From contig CAVUUF010000006.1 in NCBI GenBank assembly GCA_963744575.1, positions 62,001 through 126,000 of the forward strand: a stretch of 64,000 nt of DNA, read 5' to 3'. This DNA comes from Palsa-504 sp963744575. Its GTDB lineage: Bacteria; Actinomycetota; Actinomycetes; Streptosporangiales; Streptosporangiaceae. The notes below the pieces were generated by a model, which was given only the letters and a program-made list of their open reading frames with translations, made no database searches and was not told the DNA's origin. Of the stretch, positions 26,008-35,445 are shown one piece after another. Every line of letters starts with the position of its first letter. Within the stretch, counting starts at the first letter, position 1. A program made the position numbers and the translations under genes.

Positions 26008-26397
26008 ATCACGATCGGCCGTAAGATCGGCAATCTCTCGAGTCCCAGGTAGGTGTGCGCGGCCCAGGACACTGGGTCGTTCGCGAAGTCGCGCTGCAGC
26101 GCGCGGTTGCTGAGCGCGTTGTCCAAGGCGGCCATGATCATCGACTGGTCGAGCACCAGGTACCGGTGGCCGACCGCCCCGGTGGTGGGGTTGACCGCGT
26201 CGAAGAAGCCGTCCGCCCCGTACCCGCCCGATGGCCTGCCGGACCACGATCAGGCCGAGGTCCCTGGCCGAGACCACCGCCCACAGGTACACCCCGATGT
26301 TGGCGGCGGAGGTGTACCGGCCGAACGCGGTGGGGGTGGCCGAGCCGCCAGCCCGCACGTCAGCCCCGTACGTCGCAACGATGTCGCGATTCTCATG
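25998..26397 (-). pseudogene. Glycoamylase-domain glycosidase, internally deleted
   Basis: The upstream part (about 26397-26235) reads RYTSAANIGVYLWAVVSARDLGLI, the start of the glycoamylase-type (alpha/alpha)6 domain, followed by a shift. The second frame reads ADGFFDAVNPTTGAVGHRYL and VLDQSMIMAALDNAL, then ends at a TGA (26000-25998). The middle of the domain is missing and the frame is lost at the joint near 26225. Family members act on beta-glucans or alpha-glucans. It lies downstream of a decayed GH3 gene on the same strand, so both probably came from one glucan-degrading operon. Confidence 0.65.
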
Positions 26398-26485
26398 AGT
26401 CAGGCCTTTCTCTATCCTCGGCGATCCCGGCGGCACGGGAGGCGGGCCGGTGCCGCGCCTCCCGCGCCGTGCCCGCAACGGGCGG

Positions 26486-27307
26486 TCAGCCCGTCACGGT
26501 GAACTGGCCCTGCAGGCCGCCGACCGAACTGTCGCCGACGTACACGTCGACGGTGCCGGGTTCGACCACGAACTGGCCGGGGGTGTTGGTGTAGAAGCCG
26601 ATGTTGCTGGGTCCCAGCGTGAACGTGACCGTCTTGGTCTGGCCCGGCGCCAGCGTCACCCGCTGGAATCCGTTAAGCCGCCGGACCGGCTGCAAGATGC
26701 TCGTTCCGTCCTGGTGGGTGTAGAGCTGGACCACGTCGTCTCCTGCCACGGATCCGCTGTTGCGGATGTCCGCGCTGACGGTGAGCGTGCCGGACGTGGA
26801 GACGCTTCCGGCCGGCACGGCGATCGACGGCGCGCTGGTGCTCAGCGGCAGCGCGTGGCTGGCGTTGTTCAGCAGCACCATGGACTCGCCGGCCATGGTG
26901 CGCGCCGCCGCCAGGTTCGCCGGGGTCAGCTCCGCGGTCTTCACCCGGTTCGGGTCGGTGAGCGGATGCGCGAACAGCCCCGCGAGGTACTTCAGCGTCA
27001 GCACGTGCCGCACGTCGTCGTTGATGGTCGCCATGCTGACCATGCCGCTCTTGACGAGGTCGGCCAGGTAGAGGGTGTAATTGGAGTACTGGCTGGGCAC
27101 CTGCACGCCCATCTCGATGGTCACCCCGGCGGTGATCGCGAGCTGAGCCGCCTCCGCGCCGCTCGTCGCGTGCCCGAACGCCTCGAGTTCCTGCACCGCC
27201 TGGTAGTCGCTGATCACGGTGCCGCCGAACTGCCACTCGTTGCGCAGGATCGTGCTGAGCAGGTAGGGGTTCGCGGTCACCTTTTGTGCAGGAAGCCGAG
27301 GGAACAT
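26486..27307 (-). pseudogene. GH3 beta-glucosidase, lacking the N-terminal domain and an inner segment
   Basis: The visible part starts TANPYLLSTILRNEWQFGG then TVISDYQAVQEL, where SDY holds the GH3 nucleophile Asp. It then runs through the end of the (beta/alpha)8 barrel, jumps from SHALPLSTSAPSIAV straight to SVSTSGTLTVSADIRNSG, and finishes with the FN3-like C-terminal domain (RRLNGFQRVTLAPGQTKTV … FTVTG). The first ~250 residues and the second GH3 domain core are absent, so it cannot be active although 273 codons remain open. Confidence 0.8.
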
Positions 27308-27416
27308 GGCGAGGTCCGGCTCCGGCTGCCGGAGGGTGAAACCACCGCTCGTTCGGCCTCCGAAAGACAGCTGCCTTCACGGCGGCAGCTCACCGCCCGC
27401 CGGCAGGAGGTACTCG

Positions 27417-27551
27417 GGGCTGATGGCCGAGGGCGGTGGCAACGTCTGCATCACCCGCGCCCCGTCTTTGACCGAACGGGCGGTCATCCAGCACGTCTCC
27501 CACATCTACGCCCAGCTGGACCTGCCGCCCAGCGACGACGGGCGCCGGTAA
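27417..27551 (+). pseudogene. LuxR-type response-regulator C-terminal scrap
   Basis: GLMAEGGGNVCITRAPSLTE then RAVIQHVSHIYAQLDLPPSD to a stop at 27551. This is the GerE/LuxR helix-turn-helix (LMAEGxSNxxIA … LTERAVxxHVxxI) with several altered residues, and no receiver domain upstream. A dead fragment. Confidence 0.65.
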
Positions 27552-27730
27552 CCACGAAGGCAAGATCGCGGTCCCCGGCCTGCCGGTACTTCCATGTTGG
27601 GAGATGCTGCTGGAGAATCACAATGACGCCGTGTGCGCGCCGACGCCGGTCCCGCGCCTTCAGATCGGCAGCGCAATGTCGAAGGCACCGAGGACGAGTC
27701 AAAAGTCCGCCAAGGAGGGTAACGACCGAT

Positions 27731-29191
27731 ATGGTCCTCGCCGGAAACCTCCTGGCCGGCCGTTATCAGCTTGATGAGCCGATCGGTGCCGGCTGGTTCA
27801 GCGAGGTATGGCGCGCTACCGATGTCGCCCTGTCGCGGCCGGTCGCGGTCAAGCTGCTGCATCCCGCTTACGCCCGGCAGCCAGGAGCCCTGACCCAATT
27901 CCGGGCCGAGGCGCGGCACGCCGCGGCCTTGTGGCACGAGAACATCGCGCACATCTATGACTACGACGAGCCGGCCGAAGGCCCGCGGCCTTACCTGGTA
28001 ATGGAACTGGTCGACGGGCCCTCTCTGGCTGGCGTGCTGGTTGACGGTCCCCTGGATGTCGCGCGGGCCACGGACGTCCTCGCGCAGGCCGCGGCCGGCC
28101 TGCAGGCGGCGCATGCCATCGGCCTGGTTCACCGTGATATCAAGCCGGCCAGCCTCCTGCTGGCCTCGAGCGGAACCGTGAAGATCACGGATTGGGGTAT
28201 CTCAGATGCGATCGGCTCGGTGCCCGTCACCCGGATCGTGACGGGGGCGGTGGAGTACCTGGCGCCGGAGCGGATAGCCGAGGCTCAGGCCGGGCCGGCC
28301 AGTGATCTGTATGCACTGGGAGTGGTCGCGTACGAATGCCTGGCCGGGGCACCGCCCTTCGTGGGCGAGCCACAGGAGGTAGCGCGCGCGCACCGAGACC
28401 ACCCCCTGCCGCCGCTGCCCGGGTCAGTGCCCGCCGACGTGCGCGCCGTGGTGATGCAGCTTGTCGCCAAGGATCCGGCCCGGCGGCCGGGCAGCGCCGC
28501 CGAGGTCGCGCAGCAGGCAAGCCGGCTGCGACACGACCTGCGGGACGATTTCAGTGCCGGCCCGGATCGTACGCCTTATCCCCTGGCCGCCGCGGCAGCA
28601 GGTCCGCATCCCCTGGCCGCCGCGGCAGCAGGTCCGCCGTCAGCACCGGCGAGGGTGGCGCCCGCTGTCGCTGATGACGTCCGGCGGCAGGTCCCGGCCG
28701 CGCCCCGGCCCGCGGCCCGGGCGGGGGCGGGCACTGCCCGGCTTCGTCGCAGGCCAGTACTGGTCGTCGGCTCCGTGGCGGTGGCGGGGCTCATCGGCAT
28801 GGTGCTGGCCGTTGCCGTGGGTGCCGTGTCGGTCCAGCGTCTGGCCGCCACGCCACCGTCTGTGCGGCCGGGACACTCGACCAGCGGGACCGTAACGGGC
28901 CCGCCTGCCCGCCAGCCGTCCTCGGCTAGCCCGAGCCGCAGGGCCAGCCCCGGTACCGGCCCCGTCGATACGGGCACGGTGCCGGTGGTTGTCAGTAACC
29001 ACCGGACCGCCACCGGCTCCGCGGGCGGCCGAGACAGGATCCGCCGGCACCGGCACGGCAGTGACGCCGGCCACGCCCACGGCCGCGGTCACGGTAAGGG
29101 GAGCGGCCACGGCTACCGGAATGGCCACGGCTACCGGAAAGGCCACGGCCACGGTCACGGCCACCGGAACGTAAATGACAATACAGATTAG
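27731..29191 (+). CDS. Membrane Ser/Thr protein kinase with altered catalytic loop and His/Gly-rich tail
   Basis: 486 residues from ATG 27731, with AAGGAGGG upstream. Kinase domain: glycine loop IGAGWFSEVW, VAVK lysine near residue 40, catalytic loop HRDIKPAS near 134, TDWG instead of DFG near 153, and YLAPERI. The conserved Asn of HRDxKPxN is Ser. A linker follows with an exact 27-base tandem repeat (PLAAAAAGP twice), then an Arg-rich stop-transfer, one membrane helix (about 342-368) and an outer tail. The last ~45 residues are rich in His, Gly and Arg (GHAHGRGHGKGSGHGY …). Another frame over the same bases (28989-29174) reads a Thr/Ala-rich linker, so a frameshift in the tail cannot be excluded. 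PknB-like role in signalling; substrate unknown. Confidence 0.85.
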   Translation: MVLAGNLLAGRYQLDEPIGAGWFSEVWRATDVALSRPVAVKLLHPAYARQPGALTQFRAEARHAAALWHENIAHIYDYDEPAEGPRPYLVMELVDGPSLAGVLVDGPLDVARATDVLAQAAAGLQAAHAIGLVHRDIKPASLLLASSGTVKITDWGISDAIGSVPVTRIVTGAVEYLAPERIAEAQAGPASDLYALGVVAYECLAGAPPFVGEPQEVARAHRDHPLPPLPGSVPADVRAVVMQLVAKDPARRPGSAAEVAQQASRLRHDLRDDFSAGPDRTPYPLAAAAAGPHPLAAAAAGPPSAPARVAPAVADDVRRQVPAAPRPAARAGAGTARLRRRPVLVVGSVAVAGLIGMVLAVAVGAVSVQRLAATPPSVRPGHSTSGTVTGPPARQPSSASPSRRASPGTGPVDTGTVPVVVSNHRTATGSAGGRDRIRRHRHGSDAGHAHGRGHGKGSGHGYRNGHGYRKGHGHGHGHRNVNDNTD

Positions 29192-29202
29192 CCGAGACTG
29201 TA

Positions 29203-29228
29203 CGCGACGGCTCTCATAAGCCGTCGCG
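29203..29228 (+). terminator. Hairpin terminator of the kinase gene
   Basis: CGCGACGGCT-CTCATA-AGCCGTCGCG: perfect 10-bp stem, six-base loop, 12 bases past the kinase stop codon. Confidence 0.75.
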
Positions 29229-29230
29229 AT

Positions 29231-30031
29231 ATCGTTGCCCGGCCGACGGTCTTCCTCGGCGCGCGCGGCTCGGCGGCCTTCACGCTGAGGGTGGTCCTTC
29301 GCGAGCGCGCCTACCACTCGGGCAACTGGGGTGGCCTGCTGCGGAACCCGGCCACAGTGCTGGCCAGCGCGGTGGCCTGCCTGGTGGACGGCCGGGGCCA
29401 GATCCTGGTGCCCGCCCTGCGCACGCCGCCCGTCCCGGAAGCGGTACGGGCTGCGCTGAGCGCCATCACGGTGGGTGGTGGCGCCGACGACCCGGATATC
29501 GACCAAGACTGGGGTGAGCCCGGGTTTACCCCTGCCGAGCGGGTCATCGGCGGGAACACGCTGGAGGTGCTGTCGCTGGCGGCGGGGAACCCGGACACCC
29601 CGGTCAACGCCATCCCGGGGTCGGCGCACGCGCACTGCCAGCTCCGGTTCGCGCCGGGAACGGACGTCGCGGGCATGATCCCGGCGATACGCGCTCACCT
29701 GGACGAGAACGGCTTCAGCATGGTCGGCGTCGAGCCGGGGCACCTCATGATTGCCTCGCGCACCGATCCGGGACACCCCTGGGTCCGGTTCGTGCTGGCC
29801 TCGCTGGAACGCACCGGAGGCGCCCGCCCCGACCTGCTGCCCAATATCGGTGGCGGCCTGCCCAACGATGTCTTCACCGACGGACTCGGGCTGCCGACCA
29901 TCTGGATCCCGCACTCCTACCCGGCCTGCGCCCAGCACGCACCCGATGAGCACCTGCTCGCCCCGCTGGCCCGCCACGCACTGCGCCTGATGGCCGCGCT
30001 GTTCTGGGACCTCGGTGACTACCACGGCTAG
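29231..30031 (+). pseudogene. M20-family metallopeptidase, N-terminal catalytic half missing
   Basis: Codons make sense from just after the kinase terminator: ARPTVFLGARGSAAFTLRVV, YHSGNWGGLLRNPATVLASA, the M20 dimerisation domain, and then NAIPGSAHAHCQLRFAPGTD and FTDGLGLPTIWIPHSYPACA with HAPDEHL, the C-terminal part of the metal-binding region. The catalytic first half (HxD and the Glu pair) is gone. The fragment starts directly behind the kinase hairpin, so the joint of the deletion is there. Confidence 0.8.
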
Positions 30032-30267
30032 AAATCCCGGCCAGGGCAAACGCAATCTGCTGCGGGCACTAGCCTCACTGCGCTTCCGCCGGCCAGGCGC
30101 GTTATTCCAGGACACCGCCCGTGATGCCGGCCTGCGCCCGGCCTGCGCCCGGCCTGCGTCCCGCTTGTCTTTCGCGGAACAGGGTCCGGGAAAAGGTTTA
30201 ACTCAGCCCCGGCAGGTTACGCGGCGTGTCTCACGGGTTTGCTCACATGCTCTCCGGAGGTGCGTGC

Positions 30268-32205
30268 ATGGAGGACACCATCCGCCGTCAGCCAGCAGGT
30301 CCGGTGGCACGCACCGCCGAGGCCACCTGCTGCCCCCTGCCGCTGTCTGCCGCCAGGATCACGGGCGGATTCTGGGCCGAGCGGCAGCGGGCGAACCGAG
30401 CGGCCGCCATCCCCGCCGGGCTGCGCCAGCTGCGGGAGGGCGGGGCATTCGGTAACCTCCGCCGCGCAGCCGGTCAAGGCGACGGGCACTACGAGGGCCC
30501 GGTATTCATCGACTCGGACGCCTACAAGTGGCTCGAGGCGATCGCATGGGAGCAGGCTCGCGAACCGTCCGAAAGCCTGGCCATGGATCAGGCCGAGGCC
30601 ACCGCGCTGATCGCGGAAGCCCAGCAGCCCGACGGCTACCTGAACTCCTTCGTCCAGGTGACCAGCGGCGGCGCCGGCCGCTTCACGGACCTGGCGTCCG
30701 GCCATGAACTGTACTGCGCCGGGCACCTGTTGCAAGCGGCGGTGGCGCAGCACCGGGCCACCGGACGCCGCGAACTGCTGGACGTCGCGATTCGCTTCGC
30801 CGACCTTCTCGTCGCCACCTTCGGCCCGGGGAAACGACCTGAGCTTGACGGACACCCGGTCGTTGAGATGGCGCTAGTCGAGCTGTACCGGGAGACCGGC
30901 GATTCCCGTTATCTCGATCTCGCCCGCCACTTCGTCGAAACCAGGGGACATGGCTGGGCTGCTACCGGCCCGCACTCCCGGCCGCGGTCGTACTACTCCG
31001 ACCGGGTGCCGGTCCGCCAGGCGGCCACCGTCGAGGGCCACGCCGTGCGCGCGCTGTACCTGGCGGCCGGCGCCGCCGATGTTGCCGCCGAGACCCGGGA
31101 TGACGAGCTCCTCGCCGCGCTGGAGCGGCAGTGGGACGCAATGGCGACGACGAAGACCTACCTCACCGGCGGGCTGGGCGCGCGGTGGGAGGGCGAGGCC
31201 TTCGGCGAGCCCTACGAACTACCTGCGGACCGGGCCTACTGTGAGACCTGCGCGGCTATCGGCAGCATTCAGTGGAGCTGGCGGATGCTGCTGCGGACCG
31301 GGGCTCCGCGCTACGCGGACCTCATCGAGCGGACTCTGTACAACGCCTTCCTGCCCGGGATCTCCCTTGACGGGACCGCCTACTTCTACGTGAACGCGCT
31401 TCAAGTGCGGTCCGGCCAGGCCGACGATGACCCGCGGAACCCGGCCAACGGCCGGGTCGGCTGGTTCGACGTGGCCTGCTGCCCGCCGAACATCATGCGC
31501 ACGCTCGCCAGCCTGGGCTCGCTGCTGGCTACCAGAGACGATGACGGGATCCAGATCCACCAGTACGCCACCAGCGTCATCACCGCCGAACTGCGTTCCG
31601 GCCAGGCAGAACTCACCGTGGCGACGGACTACCCCTGGGACGGGCGCGTCGAGATCACCGTGCAGGACGCCCCAGACCGGGACTGGACCTTGGCGCTGCG
31701 GATACCCGGATGGTGTGCCGATGCCAAGGTCCTGGTCGCGGGAGCCGGAGCCGCTGAGGCGTGCGAGCCAGGTACCTACCTGCGCCTGCGCCGACGCTGG
31801 ACGGCGGGCAGCTCTGTCGTGCTTGACCTGCCGATGCCGATCCGGCAGACGATCGCGCACGAGCGGGTCAACGCGGTCCGGGGCTGCGTGGCCGTCGAAC
31901 GGGGGCCTCTCGTGTACTGCCTGGAGCAGGCCGACCACCCCGCCGCCGTCGTCGACGACATCCAGCTGGTAGACGGCGAATGCACGTCGGTCTGGCGCCC
32001 GGACCTCCTCGGCGGACTGACCGCTATCCAGATGCCGGGACGGACGACGCCGGACGCCATGCCTTCGTATCGGCTGAGGACTGATGACGGCCGGCCAGGG
32101 CGCCTGACCCGGCTCACCGCCATCCCGTATTTCGCCTGGGCCAACCGCGGGCCCGGCCCCATGCGGGTGTGGATACCGCTGGGACCGCGCGGCCAAGGAG
32201 TGTGA
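30268..32205 (+). CDS. GH127 (DUF1680) beta-L-arabinofuranosidase
   Basis: 645 residues from ATG 30268, with GGAGG eight bases upstream. Hallmarks of GH127: start LSAARITGGFWAERQRANRA, DSDAYKWLEAIAW, YCETCAAIGSIQW (Glu and Cys of the zinc site) near residue 325, and WFDVACCPPNIMRTLA near 403, whose paired Cys hold the nucleophile and zinc ligand. No signal peptide, so it works inside the cell on imported short arabinosides, releasing L-arabinose. First gene of a tight six-gene operon; the next gene starts four bases after its stop. Confidence 0.92.
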   Translation: MEDTIRRQPAGPVARTAEATCCPLPLSAARITGGFWAERQRANRAAAIPAGLRQLREGGAFGNLRRAAGQGDGHYEGPVFIDSDAYKWLEAIAWEQAREPSESLAMDQAEATALIAEAQQPDGYLNSFVQVTSGGAGRFTDLASGHELYCAGHLLQAAVAQHRATGRRELLDVAIRFADLLVATFGPGKRPELDGHPVVEMALVELYRETGDSRYLDLARHFVETRGHGWAATGPHSRPRSYYSDRVPVRQAATVEGHAVRALYLAAGAADVAAETRDDELLAALERQWDAMATTKTYLTGGLGARWEGEAFGEPYELPADRAYCETCAAIGSIQWSWRMLLRTGAPRYADLIERTLYNAFLPGISLDGTAYFYVNALQVRSGQADDDPRNPANGRVGWFDVACCPPNIMRTLASLGSLLATRDDDGIQIHQYATSVITAELRSGQAELTVATDYPWDGRVEITVQDAPDRDWTLALRIPGWCADAKVLVAGAGAAEACEPGTYLRLRRRWTAGSSVVLDLPMPIRQTIAHERVNAVRGCVAVERGPLVYCLEQADHPAAVVDDIQLVDGECTSVWRPDLLGGLTAIQMPGRTTPDAMPSYRLRTDDGRPGRLTRLTAIPYFAWANRGPGPMRVWIPLGPRGQGV

Positions 32206-32209
32206 CCAG

Positions 32210-33547
32210 ATGCCCATCGCCGCCGGCAGATATCGCCGCACACCAAGGACCGGGGCGCTACTTCTGCTGTCCGCGCTGGGAGCAGCGCTGGGCCTGACTG
32301 GCTGTGCGACCTCAGCACCGCCCATCAACGTGAACGCCCCCGGCTTCGGGACCAACGCCACCGGAGTGGTGCAGTTCTGGGACCGCAACACCACCGCCCC
32401 CTTCGGGACGCTGCTCGTAAACCGCTTCAACGCCAAGCACAAGAACCTCAAGGTGGTCTTGACGCCGGTCCAGGATACGCAATACGTGACCAAGCTGGCC
32501 ACGGCGATCCGCGCCGGAGATCCCCCGGACCTCGTGGGCATCGACGACATCAATTCCCAGCTGTTCATCTACCACAACTCGTTCGCCGATCTCACCCGCC
32601 TGGTCAACGCCCTTCCCGAGAAGGACAAGCTCAGCCCGGCCGCCCTGAACCTGACCACCGAGAACGGGCGCTACTACGGCACGCCGTACGTGGCCGACAT
32701 GTCGGTTCTGTGGTACAACAAGACCCTGTTCCGCCGGGCCGGTCTTGACCCGAATAAGCCGCCGGCCAACTACGCCCAGATCCTCAGCGACGCCAGGAAG
32801 ATAACGGCGCTTGGCCACGGGATCTACGGTTTCGCCTTCGCCGGGCGCTGCGAGGGCTGCCTGGGCTTCACCATCCTGCCCGACATCTGGGCTACCAAGA
32901 AGCGCCTGCTCTACGGGCAGCCTGGCCAGGAAAGGGCGTTCATCGAGGGAAACGCGCCGCTCGCGCAATCGCTGAACCTCTACCACCAGCTCTGGGCGGA
33001 CGGCCTGTCCGACCCCGAGTCGCAAGTCGAAACCGGGACCACCTGGGGGAAGGACTTCCTGGCCGGCAAGATAGGGATGATTCCGCTCGGCTACGGTCCG
33101 ATCGCCGCCGCCCCCGCCAGCTTCCGGTCCCAGATCGGAATGGCCTTCCTGCCCGCTCCCAGCGGCGGCGCCACCGCCACGTTCGCCGGCGGCGCGAACT
33201 TCGGCATTCCGCTGGGCTCCAGGAACCCTTCGGGCGCCTGGGAGTTCATCAAGTTCGCTCTGCAGCAGGCGCAGCAGAGCCTGGCCCCCCAGGGCGGGTT
33301 CGAACCCATCCGCAGCGACGTCCTCACGCCGAAGTTCCGGTCGCAATTCCCCTTCGCCGCGGCCATGGTCCAAGGCGAGTCGCGCGGCTATGCGCCCAAG
33401 ACCATCGTCTACAACATCACCTTCAACCAGCCGGGCGGCCCCTGGCTGAACATGTTTACCGAAGCTGTCTTCGACGACAAGGTGGCAGCGGCAATCCGCG
33501 CCGGGCAAGGCGGCTTCACCACCGCCATCAGCCTCGGGAAGTCATAG
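32210..33547 (+). CDS. ABC sugar-binding lipoprotein (family 1)
   Basis: 445 residues. Lipoprotein signal peptide with lipobox LTGC at Cys32. The mature part is a typical carbohydrate-type binding protein: VVQFWDRNTTAPFGTLLVNRFN, GDPPDLVGIDDINSQ, YYGTPYVADMSVLWYNKTLF, GANFGIPLGSRNPSGAWEFIKF. It would catch an L-arabinose-containing sugar outside the membrane for the two permeases that follow. Starts four bases after the GH127 stop. Confidence 0.92.
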   Translation: MPIAAGRYRRTPRTGALLLLSALGAALGLTGCATSAPPINVNAPGFGTNATGVVQFWDRNTTAPFGTLLVNRFNAKHKNLKVVLTPVQDTQYVTKLATAIRAGDPPDLVGIDDINSQLFIYHNSFADLTRLVNALPEKDKLSPAALNLTTENGRYYGTPYVADMSVLWYNKTLFRRAGLDPNKPPANYAQILSDARKITALGHGIYGFAFAGRCEGCLGFTILPDIWATKKRLLYGQPGQERAFIEGNAPLAQSLNLYHQLWADGLSDPESQVETGTTWGKDFLAGKIGMIPLGYGPIAAAPASFRSQIGMAFLPAPSGGATATFAGGANFGIPLGSRNPSGAWEFIKFALQQAQQSLAPQGGFEPIRSDVLTPKFRSQFPFAAAMVQGESRGYAPKTIVYNITFNQPGGPWLNMFTEAVFDDKVAAAIRAGQGGFTTAISLGKS

Positions 33548-33573
33548 CGCTGACCGCACGGAGGTAGATCGCG

Positions 33574-34530
33574 ATGACACGGCAGGCAATCCAGACAGCC
33601 GGCGGGCAGCCGGCCGGGCTCGGCACGGCGGGCACCCCGCGGGCAGGGAGGCGGCGGCGGACCGGAGTGGTCCGGCAGCCGAAGACCGGCATGCTGCTGG
33701 TGGCGCCAGCCTTCTTGTTCGTCGCCGTGTTCGTTCTTTTCCCGCTCGGCTTCGCCATCTACATGTCGCTGACGAACTGGCCGCTCATCGGTCCGTATCA
33801 CCTCAACGGCGTGCACAATTACGCGGCACTGGGCCGGGACCCCGGATTCATCCACTCGGTGCTCTTCACGCTGCTCTACACCGGGATCGTGACGATCCCG
33901 ATCCTGGCCGTCGGGTACGGGCTGGCCGTCCTCGTCCGCTCGAACAGGCGCGGGTCGGTGTTCCTGCGGACAGCCTTCTTCCTGCCCTATGTCATCGGGC
34001 TACCCACGCTGAGTTACATCGTGCTGCTTGAGCTGCAGCCGAACTTCGGCGCCGTCAACTGGGTCCTCGCCGAGCTGCATATCACGAACGGCTCCACCGC
34101 CTGGCTGGTGAACACCAACCTCGCGCTGGCCGCTACCTGCATCCTGGTCATCTGGTTCGCCTCGGGCCTGACCATGCTGCTCCTCGTTGGCGCGATGCAC
34201 GGCATCTCCGATGACCTCTACGAGTCGGCCGCCGTGCTCGGCGCCTCATGGTGGAAGAAGGAACTGTACGTCACGCTGCCGCTGGTGCGCCCGACCATCG
34301 CGCTGAGCCTGATCATCTCGATCATCGGGTCGTTCCTCGCGTTCAACCAGTTCTTCATCCTGACCCAGGGCGGCCCGGGAACGAGCACCTTCACGGTCGT
34401 GATGTGGATCTACCAGACGGCCTTCGTCCAGCTGCACGTGGGAGCGGCCGCCGCCATGTCCGTCGTCCTTGTCGTGGTGGTCGGGCTGATCAGCTTCGTG
34501 CAGTTCCTGCTGCTCCGCAGCAACACCTAG
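33574..34530 (+). CDS. ABC sugar transporter permease (MalF/UgpA-like)
   Basis: 318 residues from ATG 33574 (ACGGAGG upstream). Six membrane helices (first: LLVAPAFLFVAVFVLFPLGF) and the EAA loop that contacts the ATPase: DDLYESAAVLGASWWKKELY … TLPLVRP. Middle gene of the arabinose-type import operon. Confidence 0.93.
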   Translation: MTRQAIQTAGGQPAGLGTAGTPRAGRRRRTGVVRQPKTGMLLVAPAFLFVAVFVLFPLGFAIYMSLTNWPLIGPYHLNGVHNYAALGRDPGFIHSVLFTLLYTGIVTIPILAVGYGLAVLVRSNRRGSVFLRTAFFLPYVIGLPTLSYIVLLELQPNFGAVNWVLAELHITNGSTAWLVNTNLALAATCILVIWFASGLTMLLLVGAMHGISDDLYESAAVLGASWWKKELYVTLPLVRPTIALSLIISIIGSFLAFNQFFILTQGGPGTSTFTVVMWIYQTAFVQLHVGAAAAMSVVLVVVVGLISFVQFLLLRSNT

Positions 34531-34546
34531 AGGAGGAGTGAGGGTC

Positions 34547-35434
34547 ATGGCCAGCGTCGCCGCGCGGACCGGCCGGGCACAGCCAAAGAGCGCCTCGGTA
34601 CGTACGTCCACCATCATCTACGTGACCACGGGCACGGTGCTGTCCATCCTGTTTCTCTTGCCGCTCGCCTGGGCTGTGCTCCGCTCGGTCATGCCGCCGA
34701 GTGATGTCACCGCGGCGCCGAGCGCTCAGGACTTCCGCCACCTGACGATCGCCAACTACTCCCAGCTCATCGCGGGAAGCATCCACATCCTGCGTTACGT
34801 CTGGAACAGCCTCATCGTCGCCGCGGGGACGGCGCTGCTCACCGCGGTGCTCGCCACGCTGGCCGGTTACGGCCTCGGGCGCACCCGCTTCCGGTTCCGC
34901 GGGTCCAACGTGGTGTTCGCGCTCATTCTCGTCACGCTCATGGTGCCCTTCCAGGCCATCCTGACCCCGCTCTTCCTCGAGCTCAGCTTCCTGCACCTGC
35001 TCGACAACCTGCTCGGGCTCATCCTCTTCTACAGCACGTTCAATCTTCCGTTCGGAGTCTTCGTCATGCGCAACAGCTTCATGGCGGCCCCGACCGAGCT
35101 CGAGGAGGCGGCCTACTGTGAAGGCGCGACAGTATCCAGGACGCTACGCACGGTGCTCCTGCCGCTCGTGATGCCAGGTGTGGCCACCACGATGCTGTAT
35201 GCCTTCCTGTTCGCCTGGACCGAATTCCTCGGCGCCCTGACCTTCATCACCAACATCAACCGGCTGACGCTGCCCGTTGCCCTCCTCAACGTGGAGACGG
35301 GGACCTTCGGCCAGGTCAACTACGGATTCCTGATCGCCGGAGCGGTGCTAGCCATGGTGCCGTGCGCGGTGCTCTACATCGCGCTCCAGCGCTTCTACGT
35401 CAGTGGCATCACCACCGGCGGAATCAAAGGTTAA
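34547..35434 (+). CDS. ABC sugar transporter permease (MalG/UgpE-like)
   Basis: 295 residues from ATG 34547, eight bases after AGGAGGAG; a GTG at 34538 overlaps the ribosome binding site and is unlikely. Six membrane helices, EAA loop as TELEEAAYCEGATVSRTLRT … LLPLVMPG. The second membrane half of the importer. Confidence 0.93.
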   Translation: MASVAARTGRAQPKSASVRTSTIIYVTTGTVLSILFLLPLAWAVLRSVMPPSDVTAAPSAQDFRHLTIANYSQLIAGSIHILRYVWNSLIVAAGTALLTAVLATLAGYGLGRTRFRFRGSNVVFALILVTLMVPFQAILTPLFLELSFLHLLDNLLGLILFYSTFNLPFGVFVMRNSFMAAPTELEEAAYCEGATVSRTLRTVLLPLVMPGVATTMLYAFLFAWTEFLGALTFITNINRLTLPVALLNVETGTFGQVNYGFLIAGAVLAMVPCAVLYIALQRFYVSGITTGGIKG

Positions 35435-35445
35435 GAGGACCGGGT

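Noticed and set aside
26450..27730. Extension of the kinase frame 1.3 kb upstream
   Set aside because: It is antisense of the GH3 remnant and non-coding in style; the kinase has its own ribosome binding site and ATG at 27731.
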